Assembly: GCA_027946365.1 (NCBI GenBank)
Contig: JAPEUQ010000003.1
Location: forward strand, 3,286,001-3,350,000
Direction of reading: 5' to 3'
Source of the DNA: Kalmusia sp. IMI 367209
Taxonomy: Eukaryota > Ascomycota > Dothideomycetes > Pleosporales > Didymosphaeriaceae
DNA length: 64,000 nucleotides
Positions 10,065 through 20,437 of the stretch are shown here, piece after piece (the first letter of the stretch is position 1; every line of letters begins with the position of its first letter). A model generated the notes under the pieces. It saw only the letters and a program-made list of their open reading frames with translations. It had not been told where the DNA came from and did no database searches. Both the position numbers and the translations under genes were made by a program.

Positions 10065-11648
10065 CTAACATACGTACGTCAGCACTCGCCCAAGCACCAC
10101 ATCATAGGGCGCTAGAAGAGGTTCCTCCTTCCAACGCATGGACGCTACAGCTCGTCGAACGTCGAGGTCCCGCATTCTCCGAAACCATTCCTCAACGGGC
10201 AGATCTGGAGGCACCTCGTCGGCCTTAGCTTGCAACGATGTATCCTGCGGTTTGCCATGCTCATAGCGCACTGCCCTGAACTCGCCGAATCCCGCAGAAG
10301 AGAGATACCTGTGCGCGTAGAAAACCGGCGGCTGGCCCACCGGTCGGGGGATCCGCAGGAGATCGTTTTGAATGACTTCGCCAAGGCGATCCCAAGTGTC
10401 CTTGCGGAAGAACGCCACGATCCAGTGCATATGGACTTCGGTCCAAATGCTGGGCGAACTATACGAGAACTCCCACGTCTTTACCCTCATCGGCGTGATG
10501 CTCTCAGTGGATATTTCACAAAAAGGTCGTATGCCGCCAAAGGCCCAAAACTCCCAGCTGAGACCTATCTCGTTAGCACAATCTGTTTGGAATACGTGAC
10601 ATTCTGGCGGTGACAAGCCACGGAATTGGTATACGGCATGAGCAAGCTCGTGGCAGATAGTGCATGCGAGCTTGAATTGGAGGCGCATGTTAGTGAGCGT
10701 GGAGGCTCGTGTAACTGACCGTCTACTGAGGAGATGATACAAAAAGCGTGAGGAAAGACCCATATAGCCAGAGAAACAGGCCTGCTGTACAGTAGGTGCA
10801 GGAGTACTGCGCATCTGGATTTCCTGGCCTCTGGCGTTATCGAACATCTGAAGCACCGCCCATAGCGACGACGACCAGGTGCCAAAGACCTCAGCGCCGC
10901 CCTCAACGTGGCCCCCAATCTTGGTCGGCCGCCAGAAGAAAGTGATTTGGTCTGCCAGGCGCATGAGTAACTTGTCGAAATCTGCATGCGCAGTGACCAG
11001 GTCAGCCTCAAGGGGCGAGCTTTTTAGATAAGATTTTCCTGTGACTTCGTCTGTAGTGGGGATACCATACATAAGGTGGTACCAAAACCCTTGCAATTCG
11101 GGAGTTGTTAGAAACTTAGTAGCAAGAGTAAGAGCCGGTGTCATAGCTTCCCAAGTCTTCTTTGCTAACGAGTTTTCGATGAAGATGGTCTTGTCAAAGT
11201 TTTCATATTGAAAAATGGTGTGAATCTGCTTGTCTAGTAGTTCAGACGGATGCCATTTAATACTAGCATCTTCGCCTTGAAGGCTATAGCTTTGCGGACT
11301 CGGTGAAGTATTTGTTATGTTATCATCCGTGGCTGCGGCCATGGATTCATTCTGCTCACGCAGTAACTCGTCAATTGACTCATCACCAATGAACGAATCG
11401 AAATAAATTCGCTGACACAGCTGTGCATCGGCGTCGCTAATCTGAGTACGTAGTGATTCTTGCGCTGATAGCTCTGGTGTTGATTCGTACTGGCCCATGA
11501 TGTGTAGACGTACAGCGTCAATGCCCCGTGTGCCCCCAAACCGACTGGAGCTGGGTATAAAATTGATCTTGCATTGAGACGATATCATTATTAATTTATA
11601 TGCACCACGTTGCTCTAAATGTGCGTTGGAGATACACAATGCAAACAT
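10065..11648 (-). CDS. Putative zinc metallopeptidase-like protein (HELAH motif)
   Basis: A single open frame of 527 codons. A Met at 11498 (MGQYESTPELSAQ) is the more likely start, giving 477 residues, because the 50 residues before it look like untranslated leader. The centre contains ACTICHELAHAVYQFRG, an HExxH zinc-binding motif (residues 283-287 from 11498), followed about 30 residues later by NEIGLSWEFW. The HExxH...E-x-G-x-S-W-E arrangement resembles zincins in which the downstream Glu is the third ligand. No signal peptide is obvious, so an intracellular protein is likely. The upstream region is polar and the flanking helices are not diagnostic. The peptidase activity is inferred from the motif only. 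Confidence 0.7.
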   Translation of the reverse strand: MFALCISNAHLEQRGAYKLIMISSQCKINFIPSSSRFGGTRGIDAVRLHIMGQYESTPELSAQESLRTQISDADAQLCQRIYFDSFIGDESIDELLREQNESMAAATDDNITNTSPSPQSYSLQGEDASIKWHPSELLDKQIHTIFQYENFDKTIFIENSLAKKTWEAMTPALTLATKFLTTPELQGFWYHLMYGIPTTDEVTGKSYLKSSPLEADLVTAHADFDKLLMRLADQITFFWRPTKIGGHVEGGAEVFGTWSSSLWAVLQMFDNARGQEIQMRSTPAPTVQQACFSGYMGLSSRFLYHLLSRRSVTRASTLTNMRLQFKLACTICHELAHAVYQFRGLSPPECHVFQTDCANEIGLSWEFWAFGGIRPFCEISTESITPMRVKTWEFSYSSPSIWTEVHMHWIVAFFRKDTWDRLGEVIQNDLLRIPRPVGQPPVFYAHRYLSSAGFGEFRAVRYEHGKPQDTSLQAKADEVPPDLPVEEWFRRMRDLDVRRAVASMRWKEEPLLAPYDVVLGRVLTYVC

Positions 11649-12785
11649 GATGAGAGGTCAATGGAAGCAAAACTAGAAACCCTAAATCCACTCACGAGAG
11701 AAATGTGCTGTGTCGCTAGTCCAGGATACTGCGTGTATTTCCACTAGGTATTGACTAGTTCTATAGAAGAGTCGAATTCAAGAATACGTCGATTATAGGG
11801 GGGCGCTAAAGGAAACTGGTGACGATAAAACATTGTAAAGTCGTCGCAAGGAGGCTTCCGTGCGTCAGGGTGATGGTAAATTGGATATAATTTCGACCTA
11901 GGAAATTGAGATACCGTGAAAATGTACAATGTACCTTCTAGACCCCTCGTGGAGGCAATCCATAGTAAATTAGCACAATAGCTCTTTCATGCCTTGTTAG
12001 ACATATGTTATCGAGCAATGTGGTGTTCATCCTCCACGGCTGAGTGTCTAGTCCTCTGGGATACTAGATGTACTTGCCAACGATCGAGAGACGTGACTGC
12101 TTTCGTGATTTTATGCTACGATATAGCGGGTACGTTGCGTGATATTGCGGGAAAAAAAATCTTGCTCCTAAGACGTGCGAGGAATGTCAAGTTTTGAAGT
12201 TGGTTGTTGTGGATCCTTGCACAATGTAAGTGATGGGCCGTTTTTCTAATGGCCCACCGTGCATGATGGACAATGCAGCGTATAACACCCAAGTTGTATT
12301 GTGTGAATCTGGAAGGTCGCTGGCGGATCATGCCCGACGCAGACACGCGTGGTGTTTCTAGCTATCGATTGGTTCGATGAGCCGGCGGACGCTCGGATGT
12401 CGGCTTTGAGCCTCGCCGAAGAAACCTTGTCGTCGATCATTCCTGAGCAGGCGCAACAAGTCTCGCGCAAAAAGGAACACATCGAAGCGTGGGGGTTTGA
12501 AGTTAGTGTGCTAAAACGTAAAGCAGGCCGTTGGGCCGAAATAAGTGCAATGAGAGCAGGCAGCGAACGCTTGGTTTGAGATAAACGGTATCTGTTCGAT
12601 TACGTAGCGATGAACTTGGTTCGTACCGACGCTAGACGTGCTTGGCAGCTACTTTCCGGGGTGCGCTGGTGGTACCACTGTTCTTCAGTGGACATCGGGC
12701 GAACTACGGGACTTGCCGGTGCCCCTTTCCCTCTTATCATACCTTGCTAATGTGTTGCCATTTGCTGTATTGTCCGGGTAGCGTA
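11649..12785. other. Intergenic, no supported gene
   Basis: Short overlapping frames on both strands (for example 12349-12579 plus, 12246-12482 minus) without motifs, between the zincin-like gene and the 3' end of GMF. Confidence 0.45.
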
Positions 12786-13423
12786 CTATGAGTCGCCTTT
12801 CAATTTCTCCTCGATGTCTTCTAGGTCATCGGCGCTGTCGATCTCAATGATCTTGTTGACCTCTGCCGTGTTCCGCATCAGCTCTTTTGCGCCTGCGTAC
12901 AGCATCTTGACCTCATTGTTGCACGTTACCGGCAGGTAGTACAGCATCACGTAGGGGACCGATAGCCTTCCCGAGTCCTAAAACTTCTCAGTGTGAAACC
13001 GTTCAGCGGAAGACGAAAGCCATACGAGGGTCAGCGGGTAGCTGAGAAGCACGAATCTCGGGGCATGGTCAGGGAGCTCGTCGGCGAGGCTCTGCACGTC
13101 CGAGTAGACATCTCCGTCCACGGGCCGTATCTCCAACGTCTTCTTGTCAATCTCATCTGGCGCACACGGGCGTCAGCCTCGTTATCTTGTGTTCATGAAT
13201 GGCACTTTGGTCATGGGTCGGTAGGCACGGTCGTGACCGCGCAGGAGAGATATTGAGCTAGCGTACAGAGGATGGCCTGGGGGTCTTTGGCCCTGGAGGT
13301 GCCCAGGCGGAACTTGCGCAGCTTTTGCTTCGTCTCGTCAGAGAAGGTGTAGAGCCTAGACTCGGAGGACTGTAGCGTGATTAGCTTGCGTGGAAGGGCG
13401 CCAGAAGATTCGAAACGTGCCAT
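12786..13423 (-). CDS. AIM7: Glia maturation factor homolog, Arp2/3 debranching protein
   Basis: Three exons, 13423-13267, 13156-13026 and 12977-12786, join in frame to 159 residues (introns 110 and 48 nt). The product is an ADF-H domain protein of the GMF class: SRLYTFSDETKQKLRKFRLG, AKDPQAILYEIDKKTLEIRP, ADELPDHAPRFVLLSYPLTL, GRLSVPYVMLYYLPVTCNNE and MLYAGAKELMRNTAEVNKII follow one another as in Aim7/GMF. GMF binds Arp2/3, inhibits branching nucleation and debranches actin. The 17 residues before SSESRLYTF are longer than usual, so the true start may lie in or after this segment. The gene is divergent from the MoCF-domain gene, 243 nt apart. Confidence 0.9.
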
Positions 13424-13666
13424 GTCGCGTTGGATGCGGTAATGATCGCGCGGATAGAGTTTGTGTGAGTGTTTCGCGAGCGAGGTGGTGGTGACTTTAG
13501 GGCTGAGCGGGATGGCGCGAGGCTCGGTGAGGTTTGGAGTGGTGCGGGGCAAGCAAGCTCAGGGCGAGCACACCACGCGGGACGCGACTTCCCTCTCCGA
13601 AGCGCTCCTTCCATGCAACTAGCTATTCAGCAACCGCCCTCACCCACCGTGTGCCCCTGCAACTAG

Positions 13667-14819
13667 ATGTTCAGCAGGCTGAGCCAGGTTGCCCGCCACC
13701 TCACTCGACCGCTCCCCAACTACGCCCACCGCTCCGCAGCCTCTCTGCAGCCGTCTGGCCATACGTCATCGATCATGGCTGGCACCACACCCGCGCAGAG
13801 CAAGGGGCTGATTCACACGGCTGCATGTCTTATCATCGGAGATGAGGTGCTGGGAGGCAAGGTAGGCAATACACGGCCTCGTATGAGCTGCATTGGAGCT
13901 GTGCTAACGCGCCGAAGACGGTAGATACGAACTCGGTAGGAGCGTCCCACGGACACGGCACGCCTTTGCTAATTACCTGCAGGCGTATTTTGCTAAGTTT
14001 TGCTTCTCGCTTGGAATCACCCTGAGACGGATAGAAGTAATCGCCGACGATGAGAGCGAGATTGTGGAGGCGGTCCGGCGCATGTCTAAAAATTACGACT
14101 TCGTCGTAACCTCTGGGGGCATAGGCCCTACGTACGCATTGTCCCTCTTGCTCTCGCATTTCAAGCTGACGCTGGTCTTCAGACACGACGACATCACGTA
14201 CCAGTCGATAGCAAAAGCATTCGACCTGCCGCTGAAGCAGCACGATGCCGCCTTTGAGCGGATGAAGCGTCTATCCAAACCGCACCCTTCGCAGCCCAAC
14301 TTCGACTGGAACACTCCCTCGGCCGCCCTCACTGCCAAAAAGCGCATGATCATTCTGCCGCTGGACGAGTCTATACCAGATGAGGAGCAAGTGATTTTTG
14401 TCAATGATAATCTGTGGGTTCCTGTGAGCTGTGTCAATGGCAACATCCACATACTGCCCGGCGTGCCGAGACTGTTTGAAAGCATGCTGGACGGGCTCAA
14501 GCCCCGCTTGCTCCCTCGGTTGACAGACCCGGAAGGCAAGGGTGTGCTACGGATATTGATATCTACGCCTCTGCCTGAGAGTGCGGTCGCGGAATATCTG
14601 ACGCAGCTTGCAGCGAGGGCCGAGCCCAGGGGGGTCAAGGTAGGCAGCTACCCGAGGTGGGGTAAGGAGAACAATACCGTCACGCTGGTGGGCCGCGATG
14701 TTGAGTTCATGGAATCTATAGTCTCAGAGGTGGAAAAGGCGGTCCAGGGGCGACGCGTCGCGGTCGAAGGGGAAGATGATCCCGAGCAGGCCGATCCCAA
14801 AAAGGTCGAGGTGGCGTAG
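13667..14819 (+). CDS. MoaB/Mog (molybdopterin-binding fold) domain protein
   Basis: Exons 13667-13861, 13918-13935, 13983-14131 and 14183-14819 give 332 residues, with introns of 56, 47 and 51 nt. The second exon encodes only six residues (TVDTNS). The MoCF fold is evident: HTAACLIIGDEVLGGK, DFVVTSGGIGPTHDDITYQS (made across the last intron), then NIHILPGVPRLFESML and EFMESIVSEVEKAVQ. Fungal members are usually annotated as molybdopterin-binding or FAD-synthetase-related proteins, but the substrate is uncertain. The N-terminus MFSRLSQVARHLTRPLPNY is Arg-rich and acid-poor, like a mitochondrial presequence. A second Met (13775, MAGTTPAQ) directly before the domain could give a cytosolic form. 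Confidence 0.9.
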
Positions 14820-16118
14820 GGCTGAATTATGGACGTCTTGGCTCATCTGCGTATAAATATAAAGAGGGGCCTACTGAGAGAGGGCGTTGTAGCTCCGTAG
14901 AGATAGAGTAGATGACTCGCAGAAATTAGAGCGGACAATAGTCGCGCTGCTAGGCTTCTCGAAGGGCCGTGGAACTCTGCGCCGTCGCAGCAGCGCGCCG
15001 AGGCAAAATGTCCTTAGGCACGACGGTGGCGCGGTGGTGACGTGCACTTGTGATTGTTGCTCGCTGCGACGGCAACCCTTTGCGGAGCGGCGTGCGCAAA
15101 AAAGAAAGGGAAAGACAAAAGAAAAGGCACAAAAAGGCTCGCTTGGTGCGCTCGCGTGGCTTGCAGTGATGCCGTGCTGCATCTCAGCGGTTCTGCACGC
15201 ATCCAAGGCTGTACCCGCCCCGCCTGTGTGACGATGCGTTTTCGCGCCCGCATGGAACAGCCAGTCATGTGAGAAGTGGATGCTTGCGGACGGGCTGCGA
15301 GAACAGATGCAGATGTCACTGGCGTCGTTCGTCCCCGTGCATGCACGCAGCCGTCTGGCGGTCGGGCGGTCGGTCTGCCGCCGACCTCCGTCCAGATCGC
15401 CGGCTATCTCTCTCTCTCTCTCTCTCTCTCTCGACGGTCGCCCGCTGGCCGTGGTGGTAAGTGGTGGTAGTGGTAGTGGTGGTGCCGCCGCCGGCCTCGT
15501 CGTTCTTCGCTGCCGGGATGCGAGGCTGGCAATGGTTCCAGTTGTCGCGCCGCTTTAACCGCTGCCGGGACGCGCTGCACGCGTTCCTTTGCGCGCAGGC
15601 CGGGCGCAGCGCAGCCAGTGGCAGAGGGCGAGCCATGGCACCAAACGGCCATTCGTGGGGACGGGCGGCGGCCCTCTCTCTCTCTGCTCGCGCGCGGGCG
15701 TCTTTTCGTGGGAGCTGGTGCCATGGGCTGCTCCGCGCTAGCACGCCAGCCGTCGCTACGAATCAGACGCCCGCCTAGCCCTTCTCAAGGTTCAGGGCCC
15801 CAGGCAAGCTAAGCAGTCTGTCGTTTTTGCTGCCGGCCCTGCAACACCTCCCGTCTGTCTCTCACCCCAAACTGTCTGCCATCTGAAGTGACGCCCGTCA
15901 ACCGGACCGCACCCCGCCAGCGCCTGCCATCGCGACCCCCAGAACGACCCATTGCCCACCCTCGCGCACCCCCCATCCATCGCCACGGACTCGCCTCCCT
16001 TGGATCGCCGCGCCGCCCTCCGTGCCCGCCTCCTTCAGTACCTCCTGCTCCCCAGCAGCAGCGCACCGACCGAGGCCCTCTCGTCAACGCGTGTAACCCA
16101 TACAATCCCGCGCACACA
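14820..16118. other. Long GC-rich upstream region of ras
   Basis: 1.3 kb without a supported gene, strongly GC-rich and pyrimidine-rich on the plus strand close to the ras start, consistent with promoter and a long 5' leader. Open frames here arise from base composition. Confidence 0.5.
15407..15432. repeat. (TC)13 microsatellite
   Basis: Thirteen uninterrupted TC units, about 690 nt upstream of the ras start codon. A shorter TC run lies near 15672. Such pyrimidine tracts are frequent in fungal promoters and leaders. Confidence 0.95.
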
Positions 16119-16927
16119 ATGGCATCAAAGGTGCGCCTGCCCGTCCGCCCTTGCTGACATGCCCGCTGACCGCGCCTTAGTTCCTCCGAGAGTACAAGCT
16201 GGTGGTAGTCGGCGGCGGAGGCGTGGGAAAGTCGTGCTTGACCATCCAGCTCATCCAAAGCCACTTCGTAGACGAGTATGATCCGACCATTGAGGGTGAG
16301 TGCCGGCCGTGGCCCCGATTGCGCCCGTTTCGGCGATAACACAGCACAGATTCGTACCGCAAGCAGTGTGTCATCGATGACGAGGTTGCCCTGCTCGACG
16401 TGCTCGACACAGCCGGCCAGGAGGAGTATTCGGCCATGCGCGAGCAGTACATGCGGACCGGCGAGGGTTTCCTGCTCGTCTACTCGATAACCGACCGCCA
16501 GTCGTTCGAAGAAATCATGACGTTCCAGCAGCAGATCCTACGGGTCAAGGACAAGGACTACTTCCCCATGATCGTGGTTGGTAACAAGTGCGATCTCGAG
16601 GGCGAGCGGCAGGTGTCTACAAAAGGTGCGTCCGTGTCTCACCATCAGCATCCCTTCCGGCGCTGCGTGGCATGCTAACCTCCCCCGACAGAGGGCCAGG
16701 ACCTCGCACGGCAATTCGGCTGCAAATTCATCGAGACTTCGGCCAAGTCGCGAATCAACGTTGACATCGCCTTCTACGACATTGTCCGGGAAATCCGCAG
16801 ATACAACAAGGAGATGTCATCGTACACGGGCGCGTCCTCGGGCGGCCAGCAGAACGGCATGTCCAAGTTAGGCGTGGAGGACGGAGGCGACGAGAAGAAG
16901 GGCTGCTGCGGATGCGTGGTCATGTAG
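16119..16927 (+). CDS. ras1: Ras small GTPase
   Basis: Four exons, 16119-16130 (four codons only), 16181-16295, 16350-16625 and 16692-16927, encode 212 residues, the usual length of fungal RasA/Ras-1. Motifs in order: P-loop [11 protein letters not shown]; effector loop [13 protein letters not shown]; switch [35 protein letters not shown]-terminal CCGCVVM with a CaaX box (CVVM) for farnesylation and upstream cysteines for palmitoylation. It acts at the plasma membrane upstream of adenylate cyclase and MAPK signalling controlling morphogenesis. The effector and P-loop residues look wild-type. The tiny first exon and introns of 50, 54 and 66 nt are well supported by the restored protein. Confidence 0.97.
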
Positions 16928-19900
16928 GGCGCTGGGGACTGTGGATGTGAAGAAAGATACCTGTCGCCGTCGGCGCCGCTGCCTAAGGCCTTGAGGAGGC
17001 CCAAAAGGAAAAAATCATTGATACCTTTTAGCACGTACTGCCGCTTTAACTCTCCGTGGTCTGGCTTCCACCGCCTTTACCTTCTCCGACTTACTCTTTG
17101 GGTTCTCGTTTGGGGGGACTCGGTGTTGTCACGGATATTCTGCTGCTGGAACGCGTCCCGGGCCCACGATGCTCTGCTCGAACCGACTCCCCTTTGCTAC
17201 CGGGCCGATCGGATCTCTTTACGGGCACTGCGCCTCGGCTCCCTAGACTCATTTTCCTTTTTGGCATCATCTTGGTAAATTGTGTTTCCTTGTCTGGCAG
17301 TCACGACGACTATGGTGTGGTAGGGGCGTGGCATGCTGCAATCGGAAAAGAATTTCCCCATCATATCACATTTCATTTCACTTTTCTATCTACTTACTAC
17401 CTATAGATCGCATCTTTAACTTCTATGAAAATAATTCATCTCTCCTCTTGACATGGTCAACTTTTTCTTATGATTGCGCGACGGAGACCTGGCTAGGAGC
17501 GATCGACGCCCCACTTCCTGCGAGTGTAGGGCACAGTGAATCCGATGCTGCGAACGAGAGGCGTGGACGTCGGTCCGACCGTGGACGATCAGCGGATGTT
17601 CGTTGCCTATCTGTCGAAATATCGCGTGGTTGGGCGACCGGAGTGCATTCGCGCACACCGTATCAGGTTGGCAGCTCGACTAGGCATGCATCAATGGCCC
17701 CATGAGGCCTGTCAAGCACGTGCAAAAAGAACGGCCTGGTCCCAATCTGTCCAAAGCTCTCCATCTAGGTATCTCCACCACGACCGCTTTTGCAAAACGC
17801 TCATCACAAGCCAAAGTAACGGGCCTTGTCTTCACTAGCTTCCATCGCGAACGTTGTATTTCTCGCCGCCCCCAAAAAAAAAGGAAAGGGAAACCACACA
17901 GCTGTATATATCTACCCGTCTTACCCACACACACACCCGCCATCGGCCTTCCCTTCGACCTAACCCCCTCCTCTCTACATGCCCTTCCCTCCCCGCCTCC
18001 CTAATCTAGAATATCCCCACCACCCAATGACGCAGCAACTCCGACGCCGTGCTGCTGGATTCCCATCCCCCCATTCCCACCACGCCCCGTCTATTTCAGG
18101 CTATTCTACTTGGAAACGAGAGGGTGTAAGCAATCCTGGGGCCGCAACAATGTACGTCAGTTCGTATCCAGCGCCCGTCTCACAGCCGCCCCATGTCTGC
18201 AAGAAAACATGTGCAAAAGGGATGTGGGGAACGGGCACACAGGATGAGTAAGTCGTTCGGACTCCGGCGGTATATTAACATCGGGAAACGGGGTCCTTCC
18301 TTCCTGGCTCGTTTCTTCTGCTACCTTTCGTGTCGAGCCGAGGCGGTACGGAGCCTGCCAGGCTGCGGTCGCAGAAGCGGCCGGCTAGCCCTTGCGCGCC
18401 GTTTGCCGCATCCCTCGCGACTCGGCGCCTGCGCAACGCTGATTGGCGTGCATATTTATTATAGCCGTGTGCTGGGCCCCAATCGAAGGACGCGCAGCGC
18501 GCTGCTTTTGTATGTGTGTGTATGCGCGCGCGCGACCGCCTGCGGGTGAATTGCGTGAAGGGTGGAGCGTCATTTGGAAATGCGACGGGTGGTAGGTGTC
18601 CATTGGTTTGTTGGGGGTTTCCCCATCCGTGCGCCGCCGCGCCCGCGAGGAATTGTGATGCGTGTTTGATCTGCTGGGCTGGGGCTACCTCGGGATCTGC
18701 TCTGTGCGTGTTTGAGCTCGCGAGCCGTTTGGGGGTTGGAGAGTAGGGGTATGGTGGGTTTTGCGTTCTTGTCGCGAGCAATGCGCGCACAACGCGTGCT
18801 CGAGCCGGTACTCTCCGCGCAGTCGCGTCGCGCTGGGTGTGTACCCTCCCCTCCCTCCCCTCTTCACGCGCCTTAGCCTCGCGAGCCTATGTGTGGCAGA
18901 GGCATTTACGCGTCTCGCGTGGGAATATTCATGCGTTTCGAATACGTAGGATGGCGAGGCCCAGCATAATGGCGGAAATGCAACCTATGAGGACCCGCCC
19001 GCGCTGGCGAGAAGAAGGAAGCCAGACCTGCGTATGCACGGCGTATTTTTCTGATATCATCCTGGGCGGCGCGGACCGAGCCTGTGCGCGAAGAGCAATG
19101 ACGGCCCGAGAGAGAGACACTTCGCTCCTTATCGATTCGAAGCCTGCAGCGCCGAGAAGCGGGCGTCCTGGCCCACCTGGGGTTTACGTATTTCTGGGTT
19201 CTGGCCCGTCAGCTCGGGTGAGGCGTAAGAAGCGGCTGCTGCAGGTGAACGCAACGTGGCAGCCGCTCCCGGAGAGGCGGTTGCTTGTGGTATGCGTATC
19301 TCAGGGGCACGGTAGCTTGTGGGCTGAAAGACGATGGAATGATAGGTAGGAGGCGGGCGGGATGGCGGATAAGGGTGCAGGTGAACATGCTGTTCACGAA
19401 GCCTGGATTGGATGGGCTGGTGTGCTGCAGGTGAAAGGTTTGTTCCTGAGGCAAGATACATGGCTCATATGCACTGACGCAGGGGGATGCAATTCTCGTC
19501 CTTGTCATTGATTTGTATTGGACCATAAGCGGAAACTTTTCTTTGTCGATCGAGTGTGCGGTGGACACGACATACGAGAATGGAGATCGGGATGTCGTGC
19601 ATGGTAGCTGCCGTCATACTCGTCTTATCTCTCGATATCGACATCTCACGAATGGCAAACACCGTAGTACGCAGTAGCATGTCCGATCCTAGTCTAAAAG
19701 CCTGTGTCTAAATGAACCACGTTACACATAAAAGAAGGCAGCTAGATTCGCTTACATGCAGGGCGTAGGCTTGCGCCGTGATTTGTGGTCTGGCCCTGCG
19801 ATGCCAGCGAAGATATAAACTTAGGATAAAGCTGATACGCAGATGCATTACGGCCGAACCATACTGCGGGATCGTCTCTCGGACTTGAGCGATAATGGTG

Positions 19901-20437
19901 GAAGATCACTTGGAAAGGGAAGGTGTAGCTTTTGCGGCGTAGCATTTAGCATCCAATAGTAAGTCAGATTGCTGAGGTTCGAAATACCGCGGCGGGATCC
20001 TTGATGCATGGATTTTTTCTCGAACACCTAGGGTAGGAACGGAGGGCTGACGTGCGGCTGATTTTGCGGCGTAGGTTGGTATACTTTGCTGATTAGCGCG
20101 TATCAGTGGCGGGGCGTGGCAGTCATCTTGAGTTTTCTCCCCTCACGTCGTGATCGTGGATCACTGGGAGAGGCGCTGTAAAGTTTATACCGGTTTTGGA
20201 CCTCCATGAAGCTACTCAGTCATGCTGCGATACAGCTACCAACTCATATGATCTCACGATCTGAACGAGGTGGTTGGTATTCTTTTCTTTTTGGATGTTA
20301 AAGCTAAGTATACCTAGCTGTAAAATTATGCATGCTCAATTGTGGCACTCTATGTGAATAGAACAAGCATTTTTTTGCGTTATCTTATATATTCATTGTA
20401 AAAGGAAGGCCATGGAGGCTAAAGAAATTTATCGTTT
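16928..20437. other. 3.5-kb GC-rich stretch with no supported gene
   Basis: Only overlapping composition-driven frames are present (for example 18275-18790 minus, 18837-19349 plus). A minus-strand frame ends in a hydrophobic tail (GRVLIGCISAIMLGLAILRI, about 18929-19120), but I could not join it to upstream exons. The left part is probably the ras 3' UTR. A non-coding transcript is possible. Confidence 0.4.
18509..18534. repeat. Alternating pyrimidine-purine tract (TG then CG repeats)
   Basis: Twenty-six bases of perfect pyrimidine-purine alternation, a TG/TA part followed by CGCGCGCG. Alternating CG/TG tracts are the classical Z-DNA-prone sequence. The function here is unknown. Confidence 0.85.

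Noticed and set aside
15316..15744. Several overlapping frames in the GC-rich ras upstream region
   Set aside because: Open on both strands because of base composition and repeats (TC, GGT); no motif and no splice partners.
18275..18790. 171-codon minus-strand frame
   Set aside because: Overlaps other frames of similar length on both strands; low-complexity Arg/Pro/Ser composition and no motif.
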